DNA of 64,000 nucleotides from Thermothielavioides terrestris NRRL 8126 (taxonomy: Eukaryota > Ascomycota > Sordariomycetes > Sordariales > Chaetomiaceae): contig NC_016460.1 of NCBI RefSeq assembly GCF_000226115.1, positions 1,426,001-1,490,000 on the forward strand, written 5' to 3'. The notes beneath the pieces are model-generated. The model did no database searches and was not told the DNA's origin. It saw only the letters and a program-made list of their open reading frames with translations. The position numbers were made by a program, and so were the translations under genes. Positions 1-10,406 of the stretch are shown piece by piece (the stretch's first letter is position 1; each line of letters opens with the position of its first letter).

Positions 1-3000
1 ACTCCGCGTGACCGCCCTCGTTAACCTCTCCGTCACATGCGTCCTCGCAAATTTTTGCTGGCGGATCGCGTCAAGCCAAGCCGATTGTTGCAACTCGGGG
101 CCGGAGCTGGAAATTTGACGTCGTTGTTGCGAAATCGTGGTTCAGGTATCAAATGGCGAGGTGGGCTGTGCAGTTGCGGCGGCCATGCGAAACAGCACTT
201 GCTTGTGGATGAATGCGATCTTCCCCACACCCACTGCCGATCGATTGTCGCTGCCGTTCACGAGCGGCTGATGTCGAGGGATGCGGTGGCAGAAAAGTTC
301 GGCGTTCGCTGGCGTCCCGTCAGGAAACGTTTTGGGATTCGAAATCTGCCTTGACGAAAGAGATTGGAGATCCCGAAGGGTCTGGGTTGCGCGGGAGGCT
401 CCGGCGCCGAGAAGGCTTTTGGTGGTAATCCGTACAGGCCGTGGCAACGGTGCAACAAACTTGCCTGTTGGTACTGCACGCAGAAGCGTTGGTTGCACAG
501 GCTCAGGTAATTTCTCGTCCAGGGCACCACTAGCACGACACTAGGACGAAATCCTGCGTTGGTTGCTGTGACCTGTGCGCCGAAACACCACCCGGTTCCG
601 CTCGGGAACTCCTTTTTCTTCTGTGTTTCCCGTCGACTGGCGCTGAAGACGGCGCTCAGAAGGACCCCGGGAGCGGTTGGCTCTTCCTTCCAATGCGCGA
701 TGGATCGCTTCGCCGGCTGGGCGGTGTTGGAGGTCCAACTCGGGTAAGATCGAGCGGAGTGGGATCGGCGATTCGAGGCACTGAGCAGGGGACTGTGCCG
801 CTGCGCGTCTTTCCCCTGTTGTTTGTGAGCTAGTTAACGAATAAGCAGTCCAACGCACGGAGGAGGGAGGGTGAAGGAGGCATTCGCCCATAACACTGTC
901 AGAGTCGCCAACACCTACGAAGTATGTACCGGCGGCAACCGGCGTCGCCAACCGCTGCGTTTCCGGCCAACTTGGTGGTCAAACTGAGAAGTCCGTAACA
1001 GCAAAACAAGACAAGAACCCGGCGACGTGAGCGCGGACAAAATGAATTTGTAGCAGCGCAGAACCAGGGATGCCGTATGTACAATCCCATACATACAATT
1101 GGGTTGTTAGCCCAGAGCAGAATAGGGCATGTCCACGGCCAAGGGGGCCTCGTCTGTAGTTATTGTATGCAATGATCCTGTCTCTCACGACGCCCTATTC
1201 GCCAAGGAGAGGGCAAGGGCTCGTGTGTCTACGATGGTATGGCATGCATCCATCCACACGCGGCAGCCGGGCTAACTGATGCATGCCGCACAGTCCAGGA
1301 TAGTGAAACGGGACTCGCCGGCAGGCGTACCTAGACAGACGGGTTTACGGAAACAGGGCAAAATCTGGCGCCAGATAACGCAATACCGAGTAAGTGCAAC
1401 CACGCACCGTAGTACCCTTCTTCCTGCCGATCGGTAATACCCATTGGCATGAAAGCGATGAGGGCTGCCTGGCACTCGTTGTATTGGAGTGCGACCCCAT
1501 GCGGCAAGGGATGCCATCGAGCGTGGCTATCTCTCCCCGTCGAGGAAGAGCCGCGTGCCCGCGGCGACCACGGAGGAATGCCCTTCATTTCCTCTGCTGT
1601 GCCGGGCCGAGAATGTCGAGCGGGGATCAACACAAATGTCTCGAAGGACAGCCATCGCCTCTTCCCTCCCCCTGTTGGATCTCGATGCGCCGCTGCACTT
1701 GGTGAAGCAGCTGGATCCGGGGTAGACCAGGTCGGCTTCCGCCTTGTGCCACCTGCCCGATATCTCGACTCAGTCGGTCAGCATGTCTAATCGGTTTCAG
1801 AACCCAGTGCAGCCCACTCGCTGTGCCACCCTGCTGCCTCTGTTTCTGGGGGCCGCTTCTGTGTTTACACTATGTGCAGTTATGTGCATCATGATCCCAA
1901 CACGGTCGGTAAGTCGTTGCACAGCCACTCGATGCCAAACGTCCCCTGTATGCGGTGTGTCCTGTCTTCTGTGCTTATAAACGCCGCACTCAAGTTTACT
2001 TCTCACGCTCTTGGCGCGGCCTGCCTTACCAAGCCAAAGCTATCCCTACTGTGCGAGCCTCATACGAGCGTTGCTACCATGGTAGGGACGTTCATGTCTT
2101 GGCAGGCTCCGATTTGCGGCCTTGTTTCAGGAGAAGGAGAGCTGGGCGACAGCCGGGAAATCGCAGGAAATCGCCAGCATTGAATCTCGTGCATCTGGTG
2201 TGGTGCCGCTGGGAAGACAGCTCGACGGTGTGCTGGATGACGACAACTGGAAGGCGACTAGGTTGTTCGGCCAGCAGGGAGGCACCGGTCAAGGATTTTG
2301 ACCGTCACCATTCGGGCTCTTGACGGACACGCAGACGGAAAGACGGCGTGGGGGCATGACTCCAAATCTCGCACCTCGACGGACTGCATCATGGCCTAGC
2401 CCGTACTTCACAGCCATGGACAGCTTCGTGGTCACTTCCGAGCAAGGTGACGGAGCTGTCGTCCTCGGCGAGTACAAACGCTGCTTGTTGGCCAGCGACG
2501 TGTCGGCCGGTCGTTGTTGTGGACGGTGAGGTAGGCTTGCACCCATTGGGATGGCGCCAGGACGAGACACAGACGGCCGGATGGAGCACCGAAACGTCGT
2601 TGTGCTCGCTTGCCATACCGCCCTTAATTTCGCGCCCGCTGGTATCTCCCCAACGGTGTCCTGCTGTACCCGTCACTTGAGGCAGAATCACTGATCTGTG
2701 AGACGACAGCCGTCGCTATCTCAGAGCCCGACGACGCCATCCCCAAACATGGAGGGAGGGTCGTGGCAGACGCCTGTATCCGTACCCGGCAGGCAAAGAA
2801 CGGCGGGAGAGCACGCGGCCAGATCGCGGTTGGAGTACAGCTTTCGCTGAAGTCTCCAGTGCAGCAGCGGAGAGGATCCTGGGATGATCAGTGCCTATGC
2901 CCTCGCCCATGGCGGAAACGATACACCAGCGCCTGCTCCGATACTTGCAGGGTCACCTCGATGTCATATCTGTGTCAGACAGCGCGTGCGTATGCCTCCC

Positions 3001-4332
3001 AAATCCGGTCTCAGCGCGGAGGTAAAGCAACATCCGTGGTGTCTCCAACGAGCGGATGGTCGATGCTGACGGGCAGGACGGCTCTAACGCGCCCCCTTGA
3101 GCAAGTCGCCACCTGGTTAAGGCAAGGAAGGCAAGGTAGCTTTCCGCACGAGCAGGCAACACAGGAAGCCCGTTCTGTAAGCTTTTGGAGCCATGTCAAC
3201 AGAGTCAGGCAGCAGGCCGTTCGAGAAGCAGCTCCCCTCACGATGAATGGGTGCGCAGAGCTGGTTGCCGACTTTCTGTGTAGTGACCAAGTACGGTAGG
3301 TTTCAGTGAGATTCGAGGGTTCGACCACCTTCCTCAGTCACATATTCCGTACTTATCGCGCCAGCGATTGCCGCCGATGCAGTGCGTGGTGTGGGTGCCA
3401 CGGTACCCTGACGGTCAGCGGAGTGAAAGGGGAGACCATGCCGAGCGGCAAGGCAGCGAATCTCGGAATTCCTTACTCTGTACACGGCTGAAGGAGGGGA
3501 CCACACCAGGCCAGCAAGTGAGACAAGGAGATGAGGTTGTCAACGAGCAAGTTGGGCGACTCTCTTTGGCCGCATCTCGTCACAATGCGCAGCGATAGCT
3601 GCCTTCACCAAAATGATGAGATGTGGATGTTTCTCCGTGATGGCCACTTGGCTTGCTCGTGGATTCCACGAGTTGCTTGGTCTAGGCCACAGGGCCTGGA
3701 AGAGCCAAGTTCAGCAACTCGCCGACAGGGACCTTGCTGGGCGGTTGTCAAATTGGGACCCACCCTCATGGTCGCGTAGTGGCGCCCTGATTGGTTGGGT
3801 TGTTGAATTGGATGGGACCATTCATCCCAATTCAGTGAAAGTCGCTTGCGAGGGTAGCGCTTGTGTGCTCGCTCCCCTGACGAGGCGGTGGGCGCTGGGC
3901 GGTACGATTCCGTACTTGGGCAAGACCTCGCCAGCTTTGGTCTGCGCCGCTGCTCCTCCTCACCTCCTCTTTTTCCCATCTCACCATCTCGCCGGCGTCA
4001 CGGTTCAGGGACTGCGTCCGTCGTTCTTTCTGTCACTCCTTCGTCCTCGCTAACGTTGGGAATCGACTTCACTCTTTTTAGTCGATTTCCGTTCCATCCT
4101 TTGATCGATGCAATCCCCTGAGCCGCGCGCGAGATTCTCCGGGGCTCATACATAGTCGTGCGTTGCATCCTTTCTGTGTTCGCCGTGCAGTTGCCGCGTA
4201 TCTCGCTCTGGACCGGGACTGACAATGAGATGCAGATTCCGAGGTTCAGCGGTCCATACACAATCATTTGGCAATTGCATACTGGGCAAAGCGACTTCCC
4301 TTCGAGCGGAACCCACACATTCATTTTCCACC
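1..4332. other. Gene-poor region, no supportable gene
   Basis: Many short overlapping reading frames occur on both strands, the longest about 180 codons (2763-3299, +). None shows a recognisable domain, biased composition or plausible splice-linked partner exon, so I call no gene. The last few hundred bases (about 3900-4332) are rich in C/T stretches and probably form the promoter and 5' leader of the gene starting at 4333. No tRNA, rRNA or terminal repeats were recognised by eye. Confidence 0.55.
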
Positions 4333-4878
4333 ATGGACTCGTTTACCAAACTCATCGCTCGGGGCAGCGACCAGACCAGCGACAACAGCTCCGTCGTCAA
4401 CCTCTTGATCGTCCTTCTCGTCCTCGTCTTCTTCGGTCTCCTGTCCTTCGCGCTCTTCGTCCTGCTGCGGCGGATGCGCAGGAAGAAGCAAATGATGAAG
4501 GAGACCCTGCCGCAATACCAGGAAGTCAAGCGGACAGGCAACCACCGCCGCCTCACCATCCAGACGGGCAACGGCCACGGACGGTCCAGTGTGATCGTCG
4601 TGAACGGTGGCGGCCAGCCCATGCTCGCAAACCCCCACTCGCCCCCTCACTCCCCCGACAACGTTCCCGAGATCCACATCACCTTCCCCGACGAGCAGGA
4701 CGAGCATGGCCGGCGGAAGAGCGGTCGCGTCGTCGTCGTCAGAGTCGGCGAGACTACCATCGGCCTCGAGCCCCTGCCCGAGGAGCAGCTCCCGGCCTAC
4801 GAGAAGGAGAGCAGCACACAATTTTACGCCATCGACATGGACAAGATCGGCGGGTTAAAGGAGAAGGAGTTCCGCTAA
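4333..4878 (+). CDS. Small single-pass membrane protein, conserved-type hypothetical
   Basis: A single-exon frame of 181 residues. The ATG at 4333 lies in a strong context (CCACCATGG). An in-frame ATG at 4225 would add 36 residues of random-looking sequence, so I chose 4333. After a short polar N-terminus (about residues 1-20) comes one strong hydrophobic segment at about 22-45, rich in Leu, Val and Phe, followed at once by a basic stretch (LLRRMRRKKQ). This predicts an N-out/C-in single-pass topology. The soluble tail is acidic and proline-containing, with a PPHSPDN-type segment, a beta-like stretch (VVVVRVGETTIGLEPLP) and a Pro/Tyr motif (LPAY) that could serve as a PY-like adaptor site. 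I recognise no enzyme family. Codon use and the lack of stop codons support a real gene; the function is unknown. Confidence 0.8.
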   Translation: MDSFTKLIARGSDQTSDNSSVVNLLIVLLVLVFFGLLSFALFVLLRRMRRKKQMMKETLPQYQEVKRTGNHRRLTIQTGNGHGRSSVIVVNGGGQPMLANPHSPPHSPDNVPEIHITFPDEQDEHGRRKSGRVVVVRVGETTIGLEPLPEEQLPAYEKESSTQFYAIDMDKIGGLKEKEFR

Positions 4879-6125
4879 GCCGCATCGAGCCAAGCACTGG
4901 GAGAGATCCCAGTGATTCTTGCGGACAGTACGGCCTCCGTCCGGCAGACGAGCGAATTGGCCATCGTTACGATCTTCATGGGCGTGCGGAGTTGCAACGA
5001 ACGGACAGGGAAACGAAAAGAGATACCACCATACACGCGCCGGCCACCAATTTACTATTTTCTAATTCCGTGTGCACCTGGCGCCCCGCCCCGGCATTCC
5101 AAGATGAGGAGGGGAGGGCTTCTGATTTTGGAAGCAAAACCGGGGAGCACAGAGGGACGGGCTTTTCCCGCGCGCGGGCCTTCCCCTGGTGCTGTAAAAC
5201 CGGCCGCGCGGGTTCGATCGCGGACGCTTCTGCGTGCGGGGTTGGGGCGACCAGGGCACAGCGATATATACGACTGGGACGAGTTGACCGACAATGTCGG
5301 GTGGGCTTGTGGCATATTTGTACCGACATATTCTCATATTGTATAATTATTATTCGAAGCCTTGCTGTCTGCTGGGCGCTGCCATTCATTCCTTGCTACA
5401 TCCATGTTGGTGTACGGCCGAAGGTCCTGGAGTCTGTCCTTTCTTGTTGCCCACCGCCAGCGCGAACGCCTCGAATCTGCTCAGCCGAATGATCAAGAGG
5501 CGGAAAACATCTCGACGATTCTTGCCCACGGACGAGAATGGGCGCCGAGAGCTAACGAGACAGCGAGCTGAACGCCGGGAGAACCTGAGTTGAAGGCGTT
5601 AGGCCCGACCAAATCAAGCCGGTCCATCCTGGGTCCGGAGTTCGCTTCAGCGAGACACAGCAAAAACATTAGCAGTACATAGTTAATGAGAAATAAGCGC
5701 GCTTTGCCTCGGAGATTACACTACCTGACATATGCCCGTATCTTCCCCTGGAAACCTTCCCCTTCCCCTGGAACTCGTGTAAGGGTTAGGGTTGTGCTGT
5801 CACCCTGCTAATGACGGTGGAGATGCCTTCGATGTGTCTGGAGCTCCCAGAAATTCCCGACGTCGAACCCTTCAGATAACCATTCGACCTCATCTGAAAT
5901 GGCGCATTCTCCTTCCCTTCCGTAATTCGAGTCTAAACAGTACAAGACTTCATCAATGGGACTGGGAGATTGTCCGTGAGGCAGACCCAACACCTCTTTT
6001 TACTCCTCCCCTCTTTCAACATTCAATCGTCCTTCCTTCTTTCCTTTCTGTCCTTCTGCCATCCGCTCGTTTGTCCCATGTACCCTCTTCCGTGATACCC
6101 CTTTTCCACTTCCCACACCTCCACC
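4879..6125. other. Intergenic: 3' region of the membrane protein gene and GPI13 promoter
   Basis: No gene is supportable here. It should hold the 3' UTR of the upstream gene and the promoter and leader of GPI13. The 200 bases before 6126 are C/T-rich, as is usual for transcription start regions in this genome. A short telomere-type repeat (5781-5793) is listed separately. Confidence 0.6.
5781..5793 (+). promoter_or_regulatory. Telobox-like motif (AAGGGTTAGGGTT)
   Basis: Two abutting TTAGGG-type units lie about 330 bases upstream of the GPI13 ATG. In fungi such boxes away from telomeres are known binding sites for Tbf1/Rap1-family Myb proteins. Use of this particular copy is inference. A second copy lies in the ATG101/PEX3 intergenic region. 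Confidence 0.35.
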
Positions 6126-9100
6126 ATGCCGCCGCCGCAACCAGCCCCGAAAAAGGCCGCCCAGCCGCTGCCCGACTACAAGACCATCGCCGCGCAGTTC
6201 GCCGCCGCCAAGCGCGCCAAGGAACAAGCTGAGAATGCCGCAGACGCACCCCAAAAGAAGAAGCCGGCGCCGTCCAGACAAGATCGGAAGCAGGAACGAG
6301 AGCAGGAACAAGAACAAAAAGAGAAGCGAACCCTCGCGGAAGCAGCAGCGCCCGACCACCACCCCCGCCGCCGCCGCGCCCGCCTCGACGCGGCGCGCAA
6401 GCGCGCCTACCTCGCCCGCTGGGCGTGGACCGCCGGCTTCTGGGTCTGGCTGCTGTGCGTGCACGCCGCCGGCATCGCCTACTTCACGAGCGGCTTCCTG
6501 CTGACGCGCCTGGTGCTGGAGGAGAAGTCGGCGTGCGGGGCGCCGCCGACGGCGCTGGCGGATGCGGGTGCAGGTGCGGGTGCGCAGCGGGCCGGCTCGG
6601 GCTCGGCTTCTTTGCTCGGGTCCGGGGTTGGAGCTGGAGCCAGAGTCGCCGGGAAGGCGGCGGCGGCGGCGGGGGGTGTTGTGGATCTGCTGCCGCCGTG
6701 GGAGGGCAAGGGAACGGTTGATGGGGGTTGTTGGCATCCGCGGACGTTTGAGCGCGCGGTAGTGGTGGTGATTGATGCGCTGCGGTATGACTTTACCGTG
6801 CCGGTGGGGGACGGGGAGCCGTTTCATGATGCGTTTCCGTTCATGTGGGAGACGGCGGTGAGGGAGCCGGCCAGGGCGTTCCTGAGGCCGTTCATTGCGG
6901 ATCCGCCGACGTCGACGCTACAGCGACTGAAAGGGCTGACCACCGGGACGCTGCCGACGTTTGTGGACGTGGGCAGCAGCTTTTCGGGCACGGCGATCGA
7001 CGAGGATAATCTGCTAATGCAGCTGCGGGATGCCGGCAAGAGGATTGTGCATCTTGGGGACGATACGTGGGAGGCGCTCTTCCCGGAGTATTTCGAGGGG
7101 AACCTGAGCAGGGCGTACGACAGCTTCAATGTCTGGGATCTGCACACGGTTGATAACGGGGTTATTGAGCACATATTCCCGCTGATGGGCAGGAAGGACG
7201 AATGGGATCTCCTCATAGGACACTGCCTAGGCGTGGATCACGCCGGCCACCGCTACGGACCGAATCACCCGGAAATGACCAAGAAGCTGCGGCAGATGGA
7301 CGCGTTCATCCGGGACCTGGCGGCCACCATCGACGACAAGACAGTTCTGGTCGTGATGGGTGATCACGGCATGGACGGCAAGGGTGACCACGGCGGCGAG
7401 AGCGACGACGAGGTCGAGGCCGCCCTGTGGATGTACTCGCCGAAAGGCATCTTTGGCAGGACCGAGCCGGAACATGTAACGCCCCCGGCTACCGCCAAGA
7501 CCCGGCCCGTCAACCAGATCGATCTTGTTCCCACGCTGGCGCTGTTGCTAGGCATTCCCATCCCCTTCAATAACCTGGGACGACCCATCGAAGAGGCTTT
7601 TGCCGGGCCTGCGGGCAATTCCTGGGCCAACTTGGCTGCCGCTGAGAGGGTGACAGCGGCTGGTATCAAACGGTATCAGGCATCGTACTACGCTGCCCGT
7701 GGGATCGAGCAGTCTTCCGGGCCTGGGTCTCCCAGCGAGCTCTGGGTCAAAGCCGAAGGTCTTGTTGGCAAGGGCAAGAAGCAAGACTGGCGCGCGATCT
7801 TCTCGGCCTTTGCTGCGTACCAAGCAGAGACGTTGCACAGGTGCAAGGGTCTGTGGGCGAGATTCGACCTGAAGAACATGGGCCTCGGCATGGCCATCAT
7901 GGCGCTTGGCCTCATTACCCTCCTCGTCTACGTCTCCAAGGGAGATGATGACGATGTCATTGATGACGAAGAGCTTGATCTCGCGGAACAGAGCCTGGAG
8001 CTGCAGGGCATCGAGGCTGACGCCGAATCCATTCCCGTTGATACCCTCGACAAGCGTCTGGTCCGTGCTGCCGTTATTGGTGCTCTACCTGGCCTTATTG
8101 GCGGTGTTGTCTCCTCATCCGTCTCAGGGGCTGGCGACTGGTACCGCGGTGCTGGAATTGCCGCCCTGACAAGCATCGCGGCCGTCCTGGCGTCCATGTA
8201 TGAGGCCCAAGAGACCTTGTTGAAGCTCCTTCCAAGAACGATGTGGGGATGGATGGCCGTCATTTTCACCGTCAGCCAGTCTGTTGGCTTCGCGTCCAAC
8301 TCGTATACCATTTGGGAGGACTCGATACTCCTCTTCTTCATCACAACCTTCGGCGTCGTCAGTGCCCTTTCGGCGCTCAGGCTGCCTTCGCGAACCGACC
8401 GCTACCTGGCCATCTACCACTCGGTCGTCTTCGTCCTGCTCGGGCGCGTCGCCTCCTTCTCCAAGCTTTGCCGCGAGGAGCAGATGCCCTACTGCGTCTC
8501 GACCTACTACGCCTCCGCCACGTCCTCGACCTCTGCCCCGTGGCAGTTGGCCATCCCCTTCCTCGTCTCGCTCGTCCTCCCGTCCGTCCTCAAGGCCTAC
8601 CTGCAACCAACTCGGTCCTACGAGGGTCTCGCCCCGACTTGGATCGGCTACGTTTTCCGCACCGGCCTTTTCATGTCCGCGCTCTACTGGCTCCTCGACG
8701 CCGCCGACAACGGCAACTGGATCCCAGGCCTCCCCGACAAAACCCTCAAAACCATCAGCGTCGTCACGGCCCAGATCGTCCTGGGCCTGGCCTTCGTGGC
8801 CGGCACCACCGCATTCATCTGGGCACCGCCCTGCGTCTCCGTCATCACGTCAGCCAGCCGCTCCACGCCGTCCAAGGCGCAGGTTGCCATCCTCGGCTAC
8901 GCCAACGCCCACGGCGCGCGCTACCTCCTGCTCCCGCTCAACCTCTTCGCCGCCTGCATGCTGCTCTCCAAGCCGATGGGCGCCGGCGCGCTGGCGCTCA
9001 TGGCGTGGCAGGTGCTCTCCCTGCTCGAGATCCTCGACCACCTGGGGCTGCCGACCTCGCCGATCGGGCCGGTCATGCTCGCCGTGCTCGGCACCTTCCA

Positions 9101-9536
9101 CTTCTTCACGACCGGCCACCAGGCCGTGCTGAGCACGATCCAGTGGGACGCCGCCTTCATCCCGCTCTTCGCCGTCCGCTACCCCTACAGCCCGCTGCTC
9201 GTGGGCCTCAACACCTTCGCCGGCCCCGTGCTCGCCGCCGCCGCCGCCCCGCTGCTCGCCCTCTGGAAGGCCGGCCCCCGCCGCAAGGGCCTGCTCGACG
9301 CCATCAGCCGCGCCCTCGGCGCCTTCGTCGCCTACTTCGCCGCCGAGAGCCTCGCCACCATGGCCTGGGCCGGCCACCTCCGCCGCCACCTGATGCTGTA
9401 CCGCGTGTTCGGGCCGCGCTTCATGACCGCCGCCGTGGTGCTGCTGGTCGTCGACGTCGTCGGCCTGGTTGTGGCGCTGGCCGGCGTGCGGTGTAACACG
9501 GTCGCGGTGGGAGATGTTTTCGGGTGGGCCGAGTGA
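6126..9536 (+). CDS. GPI13: GPI ethanolamine phosphate transferase 3 (GPI13/PIG-O type)
   Basis: A single uninterrupted exon of 1136 residues, the usual size for this family. It adds phosphoethanolamine to the third mannose of the GPI anchor precursor in the ER membrane, the bridge later joined to protein. Seen in order: a Lys/Glu/Ala-rich cytosolic N-tail (1-100); a signal-anchor helix at about 101-125; a luminal alkaline-phosphatase-superfamily domain with the metal/nucleophile motif VVVIDALRYDF (about 213-223), DHAGHRYGP (about 368-376) and the GDHGMDGKGDHGG block (about 410-422). From about 590 on there are many hydrophobic helices, the multispanning C-terminal half typical of GPI13/PIG-O. 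The ATG at 6126 follows CCACC. A low-complexity Gly/Ala stretch at about 140-195 looks lineage-specific. GPI7 and MCD4 are the alternatives; the DHAGHRYGP form and overall layout favour GPI13. Confidence 0.93.
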   Translation: MPPPQPAPKKAAQPLPDYKTIAAQFAAAKRAKEQAENAADAPQKKKPAPSRQDRKQEREQEQEQKEKRTLAEAAAPDHHPRRRRARLDAARKRAYLARWAWTAGFWVWLLCVHAAGIAYFTSGFLLTRLVLEEKSACGAPPTALADAGAGAGAQRAGSGSASLLGSGVGAGARVAGKAAAAAGGVVDLLPPWEGKGTVDGGCWHPRTFERAVVVVIDALRYDFTVPVGDGEPFHDAFPFMWETAVREPARAFLRPFIADPPTSTLQRLKGLTTGTLPTFVDVGSSFSGTAIDEDNLLMQLRDAGKRIVHLGDDTWEALFPEYFEGNLSRAYDSFNVWDLHTVDNGVIEHIFPLMGRKDEWDLLIGHCLGVDHAGHRYGPNHPEMTKKLRQMDAFIRDLAATIDDKTVLVVMGDHGMDGKGDHGGESDDEVEAALWMYSPKGIFGRTEPEHVTPPATAKTRPVNQIDLVPTLALLLGIPIPFNNLGRPIEEAFAGPAGNSWANLAAAERVTAAGIKRYQASYYAARGIEQSSGPGSPSELWVKAEGLVGKGKKQDWRAIFSAFAAYQAETLHRCKGLWARFDLKNMGLGMAIMALGLITLLVYVSKGDDDDVIDDEELDLAEQSLELQGIEADAESIPVDTLDKRLVRAAVIGALPGLIGGVVSSSVSGAGDWYRGAGIAALTSIAAVLASMYEAQETLLKLLPRTMWGWMAVIFTVSQSVGFASNSYTIWEDSILLFFITTFGVVSALSALRLPSRTDRYLAIYHSVVFVLLGRVASFSKLCREEQMPYCVSTYYASATSSTSAPWQLAIPFLVSLVLPSVLKAYLQPTRSYEGLAPTWIGYVFRTGLFMSALYWLLDAADNGNWIPGLPDKTLKTISVVTAQIVLGLAFVAGTTAFIWAPPCVSVITSASRSTPSKAQVAILGYANAHGARYLLLPLNLFAACMLLSKPMGAGALALMAWQVLSLLEILDHLGLPTSPIGPVMLAVLGTFHFFTTGHQAVLSTIQWDAAFIPLFAVRYPYSPLLVGLNTFAGPVLAAAAAPLLALWKAGPRRKGLLDAISRALGAFVAYFAAESLATMAWAGHLRRHLMLYRVFGPRFMTAAVVLLVVDVVGLVVALAGVRCNTVAVGDVFGWAE

Positions 9537-10406
9537 ATTATTTGGTATAATACTGGTGTCTCGTTGTATACACACTGCAAGTTTGGGCTTAGAGCCCGGG
9601 AGAGGCGCGTCGAGAAAGGAAGGAAGACAAGACGGACGAAGACAAGATTTAGCCTGGTGTTGGCCGGTTTTGAGTCTCAGTTGCAGACTCCATGTACAGA
9701 ACATCGCGTATCAGGGACGTAGATTAGCCGTTGGGTATTACAATGCCTAAATCTGTTGGCAATGACACACTTATGATTACCTCCGTGAATACTATTCTAC
9801 CGTGGCCACAACAATGTGGAAGAGGGTTCGGCAAATAAACAGATCATCAAACTTCCTGTACATTCAACGTCAAGTCGCCTAGGGTGACCGATGCTGGGTC
9901 TAATGCCTCGTTGCTAGTTAGGGCACCACGGAACCAATCGTATTACACCGCATGGTCTATGGTCCTCTCTGAAGACATTGCCCAACCCCGAGCCAGTCTG
10001 AAACCCACTTCACGCGCGCACTGCTTAGTGAAGGCAGACCCTTTCCCTGGCTAGGAACGTCGCATCTTGTTGAAGATGTAGCTCGCAGCCCCATGCTGAC
10101 CGACCCATCCCGACCAATTTCCCCACATCAACACCAAACCCAATGTCTAAGACTTTTTCATCCCCTAAACGCCGAGTTGAGAATGGCGACACCCCCTTTC
10201 CCGATTTATGCTATGCTGTTGAAAACCCGGATTTTTCCCTTGACCACCAACGCCGAGTTGAGAATGGCGCGCTTGGGGTATCATCTATCGTTGCCCATTT
10301 TATAACCCGCTAGAGGACCCCCAAAATGAAATGCTGTTGAAACAAAACCCGGAAAAGCATACGGCACCGTCAAGCCACGACACCCTTGTGCAAGCTGTTG
10401 AGGCAA
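9537..10406. other. Convergent intergenic region between GPI13 and MET6
   Basis: GPI13 and MET6 converge here, so the interval should hold two 3' UTRs and terminators. No gene is supportable. It carries an imperfect tandem duplication (10168-10345), listed separately. Confidence 0.6.
10168..10345. repeat. Imperfect direct duplication with a 21-bp identical core
   Basis: The core AACGCCGAGTTGAGAATGGC (plus one G) occurs identically at 10168-10188 and 10249-10269. Each core is followed by a second shared block, ATGCTGTTGAAA ending in ACCCGG (about 10214-10230 and 10330-10352). The spacer between the two blocks differs in length and sequence, so this looks like an old tandem duplication that has diverged outside the conserved blocks. 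Confidence 0.75.

Noticed and set aside
2763..3299. 178-codon frame in the left gene-poor region
   Set aside because: Random-looking composition, no domain, no linked exons.
4158..5492. 444-codon frame overlapping the small membrane protein gene
   Set aside because: Out of frame with the clearly protein-like 4333-4878 gene and Arg-rich; it continues into non-coding sequence.
8243..9496. 417-codon Arg/Pro-rich frame overlapping GPI13
   Set aside because: A shifted-frame shadow of the GC-rich GPI13 exon; composition is only Arg, Pro and Ala, with no fold signals.
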